Source: Kineococcus endophyticus
Lineage (GTDB): Bacteria > Actinomycetota > Actinomycetes > Actinomycetales > Kineococcaceae
NCBI RefSeq assembly: GCF_040796495.1
Contig: NZ_JBFNQN010000012.1
Coordinates: 62,001-126,000 of the forward strand
DNA length: 64,000 nt
Direction: 5' to 3'
This document shows positions 17,437 through 30,147 of the stretch, in pieces; the first letter of the stretch is position 1, and each line of letters opens with the position of its first letter. The notes below the pieces were generated by a model that saw only the letters and a program-made list of their open reading frames with translations, ran no database searches and was not told the DNA's origin. Position numbers and translations under genes: made by a program.

Positions 17437-17510
17437 TGGGCCTAGGAGGACTTGAACCTCCGACCTCTTCCTTATCAGGGAAGCGCTCTAACCGACTGAG
17501 CTATAGGCCC
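17437..17510 (-). tRNA. tRNA-Ile (GAT anticodon)
   Basis: On the minus strand, 74 nt form a cloverleaf: acceptor GGGCCTA/TAGGCCC, D arm AGCTCAGTCGGTTAGAGCG, anticodon stem CTTCC/GGAAG with loop CTGATAA (anticodon GAT), T loop TTCAAGT, discriminator A. CCA is not encoded. It lies downstream of gyrA and the DUF3566 gene, the standard actinobacterial position, and marks the right edge of the EPS block. Confidence 0.95.
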
Positions 17511-17574
17511 GTTCGCTGCACGCAGCGGAGACAACCTTACCGGACCCGAGCGGGTGCTCAGCACCCGCGGGAGC

Positions 17575-18098
17575 TCAGTCGTCCGAAAGCGTGACGTGCA
17601 GACCACCGACGAGGGCGGCGGACACGTTGTACAGGAACGCGACGATCGTCGAGAGCGCCGTCAGCAGCACGACGTCCACCACGGCGATGACCGTCGCGAG
17701 GGACAGCACCTTGCCGAAGCCGACGTAGTCGAGGAGGTCGAAGTCCACCTCGTTGCCGACGACGTCCTTGAGCAGGCCGTTGAGGTCGGTGAAGACCCCC
17801 ATGCCGTCCAGGACGCTCCAGATGACCGCCGTCGCCACCACGAGGGCGATGCCGACGGCCACCGAGAGCAGGAACGACAGCTTGGTGATCGACCACGGGT
17901 CGACGCGAGCCAGCGTCAGGCGCACGCGGCGGGGGACGGAGTCCACACCGTTGCGGGGCTTGGACTGGCCGGACGCCTGCCCCGGGGCGGCTGCCGACCG
18001 GGCCGGGTCAGCCGTGGGGCGCCCGGTCTGACCGGTCGCCGGGGCCTTGCCCTGCGTGCCAGCCGCTGCCGACGAAGCTGTCGCGCGTTCGGCGGGGG

Positions 18099-18102
<4 letters not shown>
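17575..18102 (-). CDS. DUF3566 membrane protein
   Basis: A 175-residue protein with a disordered Ala/Pro/Gly-rich N-terminus (about 1-50) followed by the DUF3566 domain: [20 protein letters not shown] leading into one membrane helix, a loop ([20 protein letters not shown]) and a second helix. This family follows gyrA throughout actinobacteria (the CwsA-neighbour region in mycobacteria); its function is unknown, though a link to cell shape has been suggested for the neighbourhood. The GTG start overlaps the gyrA stop (GTGA), so it is translationally coupled to gyrase. Confidence 0.92.
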
Positions 18103-20828
<2,726 letters not shown>

Positions 20829-20863
20829 GGGGTGGTGCCTCTCAGCTCACGGTTCTCGACGGA

Positions 20864-20879
20864 TGTTCCACGTGGAACA
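20864..20879. other. parS site between gyrB and gyrA
   Basis: TGTTCCACGTGGAACA, a perfect 16-bp palindrome matching the ParB box (consensus TGTTTCACGTGAAACA with Y/R tolerance at the arms). It occupies most of the 55-bp gyrB-gyrA gap, about 13 kb from parAB on the opposite replichore side of dnaA. A role in chromosome segregation is inferred. Confidence 0.8.
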
Positions 20880-20883
20880 GGGC

Positions 20884-22962
20884 TCACACGTCGAGGAACC
20901 TCACGTCGCGGGCGTTGCGCTGGATGAAGCTGCGGCGGGACTCGACGTCCTCGCCCATGAGGGTCGAGAAGACCGCGTCGGCGGCGGCGGCGTCCTCGAG
21001 GGTCACCTGCAGCAGGGTCCGGTGGGCCCGGTCCATCGTCGTCTCGGACAACTCGTCCCAGTTCATCTCGCCCAGGCCCTTGTAGCGCTGGGTCTTTCCC
21101 TCCTTGGGGAGCTTCTTGCCGGCGGCCAGGCCGGCCTCCATGAGGGCGTCGCGCTCCCGGTCGGAGTAGGCGAACTCGTGGTTCTCCGCGCCCCCCAGCC
21201 ACTTGATCCGGTACAGCGGTGGCTGCGCCAGGTACACGTGACCACCCTCGACGAGCGGGCTCATGTAGCGGAACAGCAGCGTGAGCAGCAGCGTCCGGAT
21301 GTGCTGACCGTCGACGTCGGCGTCGGCCATGATGATGATCTTGTGGTACCGGAGCTTCTCGACGTTGAAGTCCTCGCCGATGCCCGTCCCGAAGGCCGTG
21401 ATGAGGGCCTGGACCTCCTGGTTGCCCAGGGCGCGGTCCAGCCGGGCCTTCTCGACGTTGAGGATCTTGCCGCGGATCGGCAGGATCGCCTGGGTCCGGG
21501 GGTCGCGACCGCGGGTGGCCGAACCGCCCGCCGAGTCGCCCTCGACGATGAAGACCTCGCACTCGGCGGGGTTGTTGGACTGGCAGTCCTTGAGCTTGCC
21601 GGGCAGCGAGTTGCGCTCCAGCAGCGACTTGCGGCTCGCCTCGCGGGCCTTGCGGGCCGCCTGCCGGGCGATCGAGGCCGACTGCGCCTTCTTCGCGATC
21701 GTCCAGGCCTCCTTGGGGTTGGCCTGGAACCAGTGCCCGAGGTGCTCGCGCACCTGGGCCTGGACGAAGGTGCGGGCCAGGGTGTTGCCCAGCTTCGTCT
21801 TCGTCTGCCCCTCGAACTGCGGTTCGGTGAGCTTGACCGAGATGACGGCCGTCAGCCCCTCGCGGATGTCGGACCCGTCGAGGTTCTCGTTGTCCTTGAG
21901 GATCGCCGGCTTCGCCGTGCGGGCGTAGTCGATGACGAGGTTCGTCAACGCCGTGCGGAACCCCGCCTCGTGCGTCCCGCCCTCGGAGGTGTTGATGTTG
22001 TTGGCGTAGGTGAACACGGCCTCGGAGTACGCCGTCGTCCACTGCATCGCGACCTCGACCGCGATGCCCTTCTCCTTGTCCTCCGCCTCCAGCGAGATGA
22101 CCGTCTCGTGCAGCGGCTCGTTCTTCTTCAGCGCGTTGAGGTGCTTGACGTAGTCGATGAGCCCGTCGTCGTACCGGTAGCTCGCCGACCGCACCGGCGC
22201 GTCGTCCGTGCCCTCGGCGGTCTCGTCCTCGGGGTGGACGCGCTCGTCCGTGAGGTTCAGCGAGAGACCCTTGTTGAGGAAGGCCCGCTGCTGGAAGTTC
22301 GTGCGGAGCGTCTCGTACGAGTAGTCCGTCGTCTCGAAGATCTCGCCGTCGGCCCAGAACGTGATGGTCGTCCCGGTGGCGTCGGTCGCCTCGCCCTTCT
22401 CCAGGGGCGCCAGCGGCACACCGTGCTCGTAGGACTGGCGCCACGCGTGGCCCTGACGGCGGACCTCGACGTCGAGCCGGGTCGACAACGCGTTGACGAC
22501 GGAGCTGCCGACGCCGTGCAGACCACCGGAGACGGCGTACCCGCCGCCGCCGAACTTGCCACCGGCGTGCAGGACGGTGAGGACGACCTCGACGGCGGGA
22601 CGACCCTCGCCGGGCATGACGTCGACGGGGATGCCGCGGCCGTTGTCGACCACGCGCACGCCGCCGTCGGCGAGCAGCGTGACGTCGACCGTGTCGCAGT
22701 AGCCGGCCAGCGCCTCGTCGACGGAGTTGTCGACGATCTCGTAGACGAGGTGGTGCAGACCACGCTCACCCGTCGACCCGATGTACATGCCGGGCCGCTT
22801 GCGGACGGCCTCGAGACCCTCGAGGACGGTGATCGCGTCGGCGCCGTACTCGGGGTTCGCGACCCCGTCGGGGGTCACCGCGTCGGCCAGGGAGGGTGCG
22901 TCCTCGGGGTTCACGTCCTGCGGGTTCGCGTCCTCGGGACCGGGCGTCTCTTGGTCTGGCAC
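20884..22962 (-). CDS. gyrB: DNA gyrase subunit B
   Basis: A 692-residue gyrase ATPase subunit. GHKL ATP-binding motifs: [14 protein letters not shown] (Asn/Glu), [12 protein letters not shown] and [15 protein letters not shown]. The TOPRIM segment has [14 protein letters not shown] and [20 protein letters not shown]. The start was set at GTG 22962 ([12 protein letters not shown]), with GGAGGGAG about 11 nt upstream; the frame stays open to 23034, so a longer N-terminus is possible. It has an acidic, Pro-rich N-terminal extension of about 45 residues before the ATPase core. Upstream, TAGACT at 23117-23112 is a likely -10 box. Confidence 0.98.
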   Translation of the reverse strand: MPDQETPGPEDANPQDVNPEDAPSLADAVTPDGVANPEYGADAITVLEGLEAVRKRPGMYIGSTGERGLHHLVYEIVDNSVDEALAGYCDTVDVTLLADGGVRVVDNGRGIPVDVMPGEGRPAVEVVLTVLHAGGKFGGGGYAVSGGLHGVGSSVVNALSTRLDVEVRRQGHAWRQSYEHGVPLAPLEKGEATDATGTTITFWADGEIFETTDYSYETLRTNFQQRAFLNKGLSLNLTDERVHPEDETAEGTDDAPVRSASYRYDDGLIDYVKHLNALKKNEPLHETVISLEAEDKEKGIAVEVAMQWTTAYSEAVFTYANNINTSEGGTHEAGFRTALTNLVIDYARTAKPAILKDNENLDGSDIREGLTAVISVKLTEPQFEGQTKTKLGNTLARTFVQAQVREHLGHWFQANPKEAWTIAKKAQSASIARQAARKAREASRKSLLERNSLPGKLKDCQSNNPAECEVFIVEGDSAGGSATRGRDPRTQAILPIRGKILNVEKARLDRALGNQEVQALITAFGTGIGEDFNVEKLRYHKIIIMADADVDGQHIRTLLLTLLFRYMSPLVEGGHVYLAQPPLYRIKWLGGAENHEFAYSDRERDALMEAGLAAGKKLPKEGKTQRYKGLGEMNWDELSETTMDRAHRTLLQVTLEDAAAADAVFSTLMGEDVESRRSFIQRNARDVRFLDV

Positions 22963-23111
22963 GAGCGCGTGCTCTCCCTCCGCGTCGAGGCGGTCGCGCG
23001 CGGGCGTGGCGAGCCGGTGGCCCGAGCCGGGCACCCGGCCGTGACCAGCTGGTCACGGTGGCCCGGAGCCCGTGCGATCCAGGTGCCCGCAGGACCACCA
23101 GGTTCGCTGAC

Positions 23112-23117
23112 AGTCTA
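23112..23117 (-). promoter_or_regulatory. Probable gyrB -10 box
   Basis: TAGACT on the minus strand, about 150 bp before the gyrB start, in the gap between the DUF721 and gyrB genes. No convincing -35 element is seen; extended leaders are common for gyrB. Confidence 0.4.
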
Positions 23118-23255
23118 CCCCGTCCGGACCGGCTCCCGTCGCTGCGCGCGCCCCTGCGCGGCCCCTGAGCCGCGCGACCCCCTCGCGCGTGGGGGACCTC
23201 GCACCGGGGGGTCCGACGGTCCTGAGCCGTTCCCGGGCCGAGCCGAGCCGGCGGA

Positions 23256-23846
23256 TCAGCCGTAGGTGTCGCGGGGCCCGCGGCCGCCGGGGGCGGACCG
23301 GCCGCCCTTGCGCCACGACGGGCCCTGCGGTCCGCGGACGACGACCTTGGTGACGACGCCGTGGCCGAGCTCCTCGTCCAGGCGGCGCACGAGGTGGCTC
23401 GTCAGCAGCCGGACCTGGGTGGCCCAGGCCGTCGACTCCGCGCGCACGACGAGCGTGCCGTCCTTGAGCGTCTCGGGGGCGCAGTGCCCCGCCAGCTCCG
23501 GCCCGACCACGGCGTCCCAGCGGCCGAAGGCCCCGCCGACGGCGACGGGCTGCTCCCAGCCGCGCTCGCCGACGAGCCGTCCCAGCGTCGAGTCCAGGCT
23601 CTGCGGGTCCCGCGCGTCCGGCCAGGCCCCCGACCGGGCCGACGCTCCGGTGCGCCGCAGCGCCTCCGCCCGCCGGGCCTCGGCCGGCTTCATCCCCCCC
23701 AGGGGCGCCCGTCCCGGGCGCAGGCCCTTCGCCGCCGCAGCCGCGCGGGCCCGGCCCAGCGCCGTGCGGGCCAGGTCCGCCCCCGCCGGGTCGGTCCCCT
23801 CCGGCGGGTCCTCCTCCGTCGAGGGGTCGTCCGGTGCGTCAGTCAC
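23256..23846 (-). CDS. DUF721 protein
   Basis: A 196-residue DUF721 (DciA-like/Zn-ribbon-free) protein. The conserved core runs from [20 protein letters not shown] through [20 protein letters not shown] to [20 protein letters not shown]. The family sits between recF and gyrB in nearly all actinobacteria and includes DciA, proposed to help load the replicative helicase. A basic N-terminal region and a Gly/Arg-rich tail flank the domain. The GTG start overlaps the end of recF by 8 bp. Confidence 0.9.
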   Translation of the reverse strand: MTDAPDDPSTEEDPPEGTDPAGADLARTALGRARAAAAAKGLRPGRAPLGGMKPAEARRAEALRRTGASARSGAWPDARDPQSLDSTLGRLVGERGWEQPVAVGGAFGRWDAVVGPELAGHCAPETLKDGTLVVRAESTAWATQVRLLTSHLVRRLDEELGHGVVTKVVVRGPQGPSWRKGGRSAPGGRGPRDTYG

Positions 23847-25023
23847 CGGCGTCCTCCCGCACGGCGACGCCGGTGCTCACGTGGACGCGGTCGGCGCGGT
23901 CCCCCCGCAGCGCGGCCGGGACGTCCTCGGGCACGGCGGCCGTCACGAGCACCTGCTCGGCGTCGGCGACGACCTCGGACAACCGCTCGCGCCGGCCGGC
24001 GTCGAGCTCGGCGAAGACGTCGTCGAGGACGAGCACCGGACCGCCGGGGTCCTCGTGGACGTCGTCCTCCAGCAGCAGGCGGTAGCTGGCCAGCCGCAGC
24101 CCCAGGGCCACCGACCAGCTCTCGCCGTGGCTGGCGTACCCCTTGGCGGGCATCCCGCCCAGGGTCAGCACGAGGTCGTCGCGGTGCGGGCCGACGAGGC
24201 ACACCCCGCGGTCGAGCTCGGCCTTGCGCTGCTCCGCCATCTGCTCCAGGAGCGCCGTCCGCAGCTCCTCCGGGCTCGGCACCGCGCCCCCGGGCGTCGT
24301 CGCGACGCCCTCGGCGAGCAGCGGGAGGGAGGAGCGGTAGCCCAGCTCCAGGTCGCCCTGCCCCTTGCTGACGGAGCGGTACGCCTCGGCGGCCGGCTCC
24401 CGCAGGTCGCCCAGCAGCGCGAGCCGGGCCGAGAGCAGCTCGGACCCCGAGGCCGCGAGGTGCTCGTCCCACACGTCGAGGGTGTGGGTGTCGGCGCGGC
24501 CCGAGCGCATCGCGCTGCCGGCGGACTTCAGCAGCGCCCCGCGCTGGCGCAGGACGCGGTCGTAGTCGGCCCGCACGCCCGCCACGCGCGGCCAGCGCGT
24601 GACGAGGAGCTCGTCGAGGTAGCGCCGGCGCTCGGTCGGGTCGCCCTTGACGAGCGCGAGGTCCTCCGGGGCGAAGAGCACCGTGCGCAGGACGCCCAGG
24701 ACGTCCCGGGTCCGGCGGACCGGGTTGCGGTTCAGCCGCGCCCGGTTGGCCTTGCCCGGGGTGATCTCCAGCTCGACGAGGGCCCGGCGGCCACCGCGCA
24801 CCAGCTCGGCGCGCACCACGGCCCGGGGAGCGCCCTGGCGGACCAGGGGCGCGTCCCCGGAGACGCGGTGGCTGCCGAGGGTGGCGACGTAGCCGATCGC
24901 CTCGACGAGGTTGGTCTTGCCCTGCCCGTTGAGTCCGACGAAGGTCGTCGTCCCCGGTCGCAGGTCGAGCTCGAGGCTCTCGTACGACCGGTAGTCGACC
25001 AGGGAGAGGTGCGCGACGTGCAC
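23839..25023 (-). CDS. recF: DNA replication/repair protein RecF
   Basis: A 394-residue SMC-like ATPase that helps load RecA at single-stranded gaps. Walker A is GLNGQGKTN (residues 30-38). A long helical arm region follows, and near residue 328 [18 protein letters not shown] gives Walker B and the D-loop. The signature region [13 protein letters not shown] is also typical. Length matches the family. It starts with GTG ([19 protein letters not shown]) and stands 42 bp downstream of gnd. Confidence 0.97.
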   Translation of the reverse strand: MHVAHLSLVDYRSYESLELDLRPGTTTFVGLNGQGKTNLVEAIGYVATLGSHRVSGDAPLVRQGAPRAVVRAELVRGGRRALVELEITPGKANRARLNRNPVRRTRDVLGVLRTVLFAPEDLALVKGDPTERRRYLDELLVTRWPRVAGVRADYDRVLRQRGALLKSAGSAMRSGRADTHTLDVWDEHLAASGSELLSARLALLGDLREPAAEAYRSVSKGQGDLELGYRSSLPLLAEGVATTPGGAVPSPEELRTALLEQMAEQRKAELDRGVCLVGPHRDDLVLTLGGMPAKGYASHGESWSVALGLRLASYRLLLEDDVHEDPGGPVLVLDDVFAELDAGRRERLSEVVADAEQVLVTAAVPEDVPAALRGDRADRVHVSTGVAVREDAGD

Positions 25024-25065
25024 GCGGTCCCGCTCCTCCCGTCCGTCAGGCCTGGTGGGCCGGCG

Positions 25066-25980
25066 TCACTCGTTGACCGAACCCGCACCCGAGCTCGGGC
25101 CGGCCGACGTCACCGCGTGGCCACCGAACTGGTTGCGCAGCGCGGCGACGGCCTTGATCGAGGGCGAGTCCTCCTGGCGGGAGGCGAAGCGCGCGAACAG
25201 CGCCGCCGCCAGCACCGGCATCGGGACGGCGTTCTCGATGGCCTGCTCCAGCGTCCACCGGCCCTCGCCGGAGTCCTGGGCGTAGCCGCGGATGTTGTCG
25301 AGCTTGGGGTCCTCCTCCAGCGCGCGGACCATGAGGTCCAGCAGCCAGGAGCGGACGACCGTGCCGCGCGTCCACGCCTTGAAGACGGCGGGGACGTCGT
25401 GGATGATCCCCTTCGCCTCGAGGAGCTCGTAGCCCTCGGCGTAGGCGTGCATGAGGCCGTACTCGATGCCGTTGTGGACCATCTTGGAGTAGTGGCCCGC
25501 ACCGACGCCGCCGGCGTGCACGAAGCCCTCCTCGCGGGGGCCCTCCGGGCGCAGCGCGTCGAACACGGGCAGGGCCAGGTCGACGTGGCCCTTCGCGCCG
25601 CCGACCATGAGGCCGTAGCCGTTGTCCTTGCCCCACACGCCGCCGGAGACGCCGCAGTCGAGGTAGCCGGTGCCGCGCTCGGCCAGGAGCTTGGCGTTCA
25701 CCTCGTCGTCGGTCCACTTGGAGTTGCCGCCGTCGATGACGAGGTCGCCGTCCTTCAGGAGCGGGGCCAGGTTCGCGACGGTGTCGCGGGTGATCTTGCC
25801 CGAGGGCACCATCACCCAGACGACCTTGGGCGAGGGCAGCGCCTCGACGAGGGCCGCGAGGCTGGGGACGTCGGTGACGTCGGGGTTCGGGTCGTACCCG
25901 GTGACCTCGATGCCCTTGTCGCGCAGCCGGGCGCGCATGTTGCCGCCCATCTTGCCGAGACCGACGAGACCGATGTGCAT
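25066..25980 (-). CDS. gnd: 6-phosphogluconate dehydrogenase, short form
   Basis: A 304-residue decarboxylating 6-phosphogluconate dehydrogenase of the short GndA/YqeC type, giving ribulose-5-phosphate, CO2 and NAD(P)H. N-terminal Rossmann motif GLVGLGKMGGNMRARL; substrate motifs DGGNSKWTDDE, CGVSGGVWGKDNGYGLMVGG and GAGHYSKMVHNGIEYG (catalytic Lys in YSKMVHN). Shorter than the 470-residue classic enzyme, as is usual for the actinobacterial copy between dnaN and recF. Cofactor preference (NAD versus NADP) cannot be fixed here. Confidence 0.95.
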   Translation of the reverse strand: MHIGLVGLGKMGGNMRARLRDKGIEVTGYDPNPDVTDVPSLAALVEALPSPKVVWVMVPSGKITRDTVANLAPLLKDGDLVIDGGNSKWTDDEVNAKLLAERGTGYLDCGVSGGVWGKDNGYGLMVGGAKGHVDLALPVFDALRPEGPREEGFVHAGGVGAGHYSKMVHNGIEYGLMHAYAEGYELLEAKGIIHDVPAVFKAWTRGTVVRSWLLDLMVRALEEDPKLDNIRGYAQDSGEGRWTLEQAIENAVPMPVLAAALFARFASRQEDSPSIKAVAALRNQFGGHAVTSAGPSSGAGSVNE

Positions 25981-26043
25981 GGCCAGACGCTTCCCTTCTC
26001 GCGCCCGGCTGCTCTCTCGAGCCGGGCTGTGTGACCGCCGGGC

Positions 26044-27171
26044 TCAGCCGGCGAGGCGGACCGGCATCAGGAGGTACCGGTAGCTGTCGTCGTCGTCCCC
26101 GTCGAGGTCCGCCTGGCCGGTGAGGACCGCCGGACGCGTCGCCTGGGTGAACGAGAGCCGGGCGAACGGCGCGGCCAGCGCACCGAGTCCGTCCAGCAGG
26201 AACTGCGGGTTGAAGGCGATGGCGATGGACTCACCGACGAGGGTGGCCTCCAGGGCCTCCGTCGCCTGCGCGTCCTCGCCCTGTCCCGCTTCCAAGGACA
26301 GCACGCCGTCCTCGAAGCGCAACCGCACGGGCGTGTTGCGCTCGGCGACGAGGGCGACGCGCTTGACCGCCTCCGTCAGGGCCGCCGTGGAGACGACCGC
26401 GTGCGTCGGGGACTCGGCCGGGAACAGGGCGCGGACCTTGGGGTACTCGCCGTCGACGAGGAGCGAGGTCGAGTACCGGCCGCCGGCCTGGAAGCCGATG
26501 AGGTCGCTGGCTCCGTCGGCCAGGGCGAGCGTCAGGTTGCTGCCCCCGCCCAGGGACCGCGCCACGTCGGACAGCGTGCGGGCGCGCACCAGGGCCACGG
26601 CGGACAGGTCCGGCGTGCTGGGGTTCCACCGCAGCTCGCGGACCGCGAGGCGGTACCGGTCGGTCGCCAGGAGCGTCAGGCGGTCGCCCTCGATCTCCAT
26701 GCGCACGCCGGTCAGGATCGGCAGCGTCTCGTCGCGGCTCGCGGCGATGGTGACCTGGGCGACGGCCTCGGTGAACTCGCCACCGGCGATCTCCCCGGAC
26801 GCCTCCGGCAGCTGCGGCAGCGAGGGGTACTCGTCGACCGACATCGTCAGCAGCGTGAAGCGGCTCGCGCCGCACGTGACGACGACCTTGGAGCCCTCCG
26901 TCGTCAGCGTCACCGGACGCGCGGGGAGGCTGCGGGAGATGTCGGCCAGGAGGCGTCCGGAGACGAGGACGCGACCGGCCGTGCGGACGTCGGCCGGCAG
27001 CTCGGCGCGCGCGGACACCTCGTAGTCGAAGGTGGACAGCTTCAGGGTGCCCTCGTCGGTGGCCTCCAGGAGCACCCCGGCGAGCACGGGCACCGGGGGG
27101 CGCGAGGGCAGCGCCCGGGCAGCCCACGCGACGGCGTCGGCCAGCACGTCGCGCTCGACCTGCAACTCCAC
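26044..27171 (-). CDS. dnaN: DNA polymerase III beta sliding clamp
   Basis: A 375-residue clamp made of three similar domains, forming the ring that tethers polymerase III. Typical segments are VAWAARALPSRPPVPVLAGV at the start, LATDRYRLAVRELRW in the middle and a C-terminal SYRYLLMPVRLAG, where the MPVRL ending forms part of the clamp-binding-peptide pocket. The GTG start was placed at 27171 (MELQVERDVLADAV), with GAGAGG about 10 nt upstream. It is the first gene left of the origin gap, reading away from it. Confidence 0.97.
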   Translation of the reverse strand: MELQVERDVLADAVAWAARALPSRPPVPVLAGVLLEATDEGTLKLSTFDYEVSARAELPADVRTAGRVLVSGRLLADISRSLPARPVTLTTEGSKVVVTCGASRFTLLTMSVDEYPSLPQLPEASGEIAGGEFTEAVAQVTIAASRDETLPILTGVRMEIEGDRLTLLATDRYRLAVRELRWNPSTPDLSAVALVRARTLSDVARSLGGGSNLTLALADGASDLIGFQAGGRYSTSLLVDGEYPKVRALFPAESPTHAVVSTAALTEAVKRVALVAERNTPVRLRFEDGVLSLEAGQGEDAQATEALEATLVGESIAIAFNPQFLLDGLGALAAPFARLSFTQATRPAVLTGQADLDGDDDDSYRYLLMPVRLAG

Positions 27172-27841
27172 CAGGCACCGCCTCTCAGTCGTCCTGCGCG
27201 GCTGCTCACCGCTCCGTGCCGCGTCTGCGGCCCGTGAGGGCGACGGCAGGACGTGGCGGCTTCCGACAGTAGTGGAGAGGCAGGACACGCGTGCACGCGC
27301 CTCCTCGGCGCCGATCGTCGCCCCGACGAGGGAGGTCACGGTGAGTCACGAGGTGTCGGACAGGCCTGCACGCCTTGTTCGAACGACTCCGGAGACGTCG
27401 ATCACTCGGAGTGACCACCTCGTCCTCAGGGCAGCCCTCGAGGCAGGTCCTGAGCCGTTTCCCCACCACCAGTCCACACTGGACGTGGGTTGACGGACTT
27501 CACCGTAGAGGGATCCGTCGTAGTAGTCACCCTTGTGGAGGCTGTGGACGGGCGAGCGTCGTCGCAGGTCAGACCCTGTTCGAGGCCCTCGGAGCCGTGT
27601 GGACGGGGTGAGGACGGCGAGGTCCGGTCGTCCACAGGTGATCGTGCCCGCGCCGCGTCGTCCACGCCCGTCCCCAGGCGGTCCCCACGGCGTCCACGGC
27701 TCGTCCACGGGGTTGTCCACGGCTCACGACGTCGTCGTCCACATGTCTGTCCCCAGCGTGTGGACAACTGTGGACGGACCGTCAGGGCCCGCGCGAGGGG
27801 CGTTCGGGGCGTCCTGGGCACGCAGGCACGCCGGACGACGA
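27172..27841. other. oriC: dnaN-dnaA gap with DnaA boxes
   Basis: A gap of roughly 700 bp with no convincing gene. Between 27543 and 27777 it has ten or more 9-mers close to the actinobacterial DnaA box TTGTCCACA: TGTGGACGG at 27543, 27598 and 27769; TCGTCCACA at 27628 and 27735; TCGTCCACG at 27658 and 27701; GCGTCCACG at 27690; TTGTCCACG at 27713; and a perfect box on the minus strand, TGTGGACAA, at 27759. Boxes in both orientations fit a Streptomyces-type oriC. The dnaN side is slightly less GC-rich (GTAGTAGTCACC near 27520), but no obvious AT-rich unwinding element is visible. Confidence 0.9.
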
Positions 27842-27873
27842 GAGCCCCGCCGGCGACGCTGCCGGCGGGGCTC
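27842..27873 (-). terminator. dnaA terminator
   Basis: GAGCCCCGCCGGC (27842-27854) pairs perfectly with GCCGGCGGGGCTC (27861-27873) over a 6-base loop, beginning about 28 bp past the dnaA stop. It separates dnaA from the origin region. Confidence 0.85.
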
Positions 27874-27901
27874 CCAGGGGTCGTGCGGAGTGCAGGGGGC
27901 G

Positions 27902-29467
27902 TCAGGCGCCCGCCTGCTTCTTGATGCGGTTGGTCAGCTCCGTGACCTGGTTGTACGTGCTGCGCCGCTCGGCCATCTGCTGCTTGATCTTGCGCTCGGC
28001 GTGCATGACCGTCGTGTGGTCGCGGCCGCCGAAGTGCTGGCCGATCTTCGGCAACGACAGCTCCGTCAGCTCGCGGCACAGGTACATGGCGATCTGGCGG
28101 GCCGTGACGAGCGTGCGCGAGCGCGACGTCCCGCACAGGTCGTCGAGGGTGACCGAGAAGTAGGACGCGGTCTGGCCCATGATCGCGGCCGCCGTGATCT
28201 CGGGCGTCTCGTCGTTGGGGATGAGGTCGCGCAGGACGATCTCGGCCAGGCTCATGTCGACCGGCTGCCGGTTCAGGCTGGCGAAGGCCGTGACGCGGAT
28301 GAGCGCGCCCTCGAGCTCGCGGATGTTCGAGGAGATCTTCGAGGCGATGTACTCGTTGACGTCGTCGGGCACCTCGAGGCGCTCGCCGATCGCCTTCTTG
28401 CGGAGGATGGCGATGCGGGTCTCGAGGTCCGGCGGCTGGACGTCTGTGATGAGGCCCCACTCGAAGCGGCTGCGCATCCGCTCCTCGAACCCGGACAGCT
28501 GCTTGGGCGGCAGGTCGGACGTGATGACGACCTGCTTGCTCGCGTTGTGCAGCGTGTTGAAGGTGTGGAAGAACTCCTCCTGCGTCTGGACCTTGTTCGA
28601 CAGGAACTGGATGTCGTCGATGAGGAGGACGTCCACGTCGCGGTGCCGGCGCTGGAAGGCCTGCGCCTTGTCGTCGCGGATCGAGTTGATGAAGTCGTTG
28701 GTGAACTCCTCGGAGTTCACGTACCGCACCTGCACGCCCGGGTAGAGGTTCTGGGCGTAGTGCCCGATCGCGTGCAGCAGGTGCGTCTTGCCCAGCCCGG
28801 ACTCCCCGTAGATGAACAACGGGTTGTAGGCCTTGGCGGGCGCTTCGGCGACGGCGACCGCGGCCGCGTGGGCGAAGCGGTTGCTGGCGCCGATGACGAA
28901 GGACTCGAAGATGTACTTCGGGTTCAGCCGGGCGTTCTCGACCTTGGTCGTGGACCGGTTGCGGGGGACCTGCCGCCCCGTGCCCGCCCCGCGGTCGACC
29001 TTGTAGCCGGTGAAGAGCAGGTCCGGGTCGGAGTCGTCCAGGGGCGACTCCTCCTCGAGCCCGCCACCGCGACGGTCGCCCTGGGAGGGCACGTGCGGGA
29101 CGCCCTCGGCGTCCAGACCGGCCCCGACGCGCTCGCGCTCCACGCTGGGGACGCCGTCGTCGCCGGAGCGCTCGCCCGTCCGCTCGGGGGCCAGCACCTG
29201 GCCGATGGAGGGGTCGACCGTCACCGCGAGCCGGATGGCCGAGCCGTAGGCGTCCGAGAGCGCCCGGGTCAGCGGTTCGCGGACCTTCTGCTCGATGACG
29301 TCCTTGGTGAGGTCGTTCGGCACGGCCAGCAGCGCGGTGCCGTCCAGGAGGCCGAGCGGGCGGGTCAGCCGCACGAACGCCCGCTGGTGGGGAGTGATGC
29401 CCCCGTCGTCCAGCTGCGCGACGGCACGTTCCCAGACGCTGGGGAAGTCCCCTCCGTCGGTCTCCAC
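27902..29467 (-). CDS. dnaA: Chromosomal replication initiator DnaA
   Basis: A 521-residue initiator ATPase. Domain I is about 1-90 and the acidic linker domain II about 90-185. The AAA+ domain has Walker [10 protein letters not shown] near 220, Walker [10 protein letters not shown] near 279 and the ISS region [12 protein letters not shown]. Domain IV holds the DnaA-box helix-turn-helix, ending in [15 protein letters not shown] near 480. It opens oriC and loads the helicase. The GTG start 29467 has GAGAGGG 7 nt before it; the frame is open to 29599 without a better site. Confidence 0.98.
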   Translation of the reverse strand: METDGGDFPSVWERAVAQLDDGGITPHQRAFVRLTRPLGLLDGTALLAVPNDLTKDVIEQKVREPLTRALSDAYGSAIRLAVTVDPSIGQVLAPERTGERSGDDGVPSVERERVGAGLDAEGVPHVPSQGDRRGGGLEEESPLDDSDPDLLFTGYKVDRGAGTGRQVPRNRSTTKVENARLNPKYIFESFVIGASNRFAHAAAVAVAEAPAKAYNPLFIYGESGLGKTHLLHAIGHYAQNLYPGVQVRYVNSEEFTNDFINSIRDDKAQAFQRRHRDVDVLLIDDIQFLSNKVQTQEEFFHTFNTLHNASKQVVITSDLPPKQLSGFEERMRSRFEWGLITDVQPPDLETRIAILRKKAIGERLEVPDDVNEYIASKISSNIRELEGALIRVTAFASLNRQPVDMSLAEIVLRDLIPNDETPEITAAAIMGQTASYFSVTLDDLCGTSRSRTLVTARQIAMYLCRELTELSLPKIGQHFGGRDHTTVMHAERKIKQQMAERRSTYNQVTELTNRIKKQAGA

Positions 29468-29990
29468 TCGAGCCCTCTCCCGTCGTACCGGATCCGTCTG
29501 ACGGGACTCGTCCACACCCCTGTCCACACCTGTGGAGGACGGCGGGGGTGCGACGAACCGCCCGTCGCAGGCACCTCGATCGGATGCGGGCGTCGGCACG
29601 TCGAGCGGGACCGTAACAACGTGGACGGCTCGCGTTCAAGTGCCGTGCACGCCGCCGCAGTCCGCCGGACGCCCCGACGACACCGCCCGGAGGGAACGCC
29701 GTCGCAGCGGCGTGCCGACCAGGGGTCGAGGAGCCGGTCCCGGCGGGTCGTCCCACCCGGACCTGTGGGGGAACGCTACCTTCCTGCCACCACCCGGACG
29801 GGCGAGCGGCGGCCCCTGTGGACGGACCGCGGGCCGCCCCGTGGCCCTGCCGCCTGCGCGCTTTGACCCGGTCGGGTCGAGGACCGTACTCTGCAAGGGA
29901 CTGTGCTCCGCATCGTCGACCCGTCCGCCCAGTGTGGACGGTGCCGACAGTCCGGCGGGGCCCGCCCGCACGAGTCCCAGGAGTCCCGCC
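29468..29990. other. dnaA-rpmH gap: promoters and DnaA boxes
   Basis: A 523-bp divergent intergenic region with no supported gene. It carries further DnaA-box-like 9-mers: TCGTCCACA at 29508, CTGTCCACA at 29520, and TGTGGACGG at 29817 and 29933. The first two lie in the dnaA leader and may mediate autoregulation. On the minus strand TAGCGT at 29779-29774 is a possible dnaA -10 box. The rpmH promoter is at 29863-29892. Frames on the plus strand here are shadows. Confidence 0.7.
29863..29892 (+). promoter_or_regulatory. rpmH promoter
   Basis: TTGACC (29863-29868), an 18-bp spacer, then TACTCT (29887-29892): a near-consensus housekeeping-sigma promoter about 98 bp before rpmH. It is one of the clearest vegetative promoters in the window and would drive the rpmH-rnpA-yidD-yidC series. 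Confidence 0.75.
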
Positions 29991-30128
29991 GTGAGCAAGC
30001 GCACCTTCCAGCCGAACAACCGTCGCCGCGCCAAGGTGCACGGTTTCCGTCTGCGCATGCGCACCCGCGCCGGCCGCGCCATCCTCTCCGCGCGCCGCAG
30101 CAAGGGCCGCGCGCAGATCGCCGCCTGA
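29991..30128 (+). CDS. rpmH: Ribosomal protein bL34
   Basis: A 45-residue, very basic ribosomal protein: [20 protein letters not shown] at the N-terminus, then the [19 protein letters not shown] signature. This is the full family length. It stabilises 23S rRNA in the large subunit. GTG start; CCAGGAG lies about 8 nt upstream. It is the first gene right of dnaA, followed 19 bp later by rnpA, an order conserved across bacteria. Confidence 0.98.
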   Translation: MSKRTFQPNNRRRAKVHGFRLRMRTRAGRAILSARRSKGRAQIAA

Positions 30129-30147
30129 CCTCAGATCCCCCGCCCGC

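Noticed and set aside
821-17510. att-type duplication of a tRNA end at the edge of the EPS block
   Set aside because: I found no second copy of either tRNA 3' end within the block.
22962-23034. Longer GyrB N-terminus starting at 23034
   Set aside because: The extra codons are Arg/Gly-rich with no ribosome site, while GTG 22962 follows GGAGGGAG; not fully excluded.
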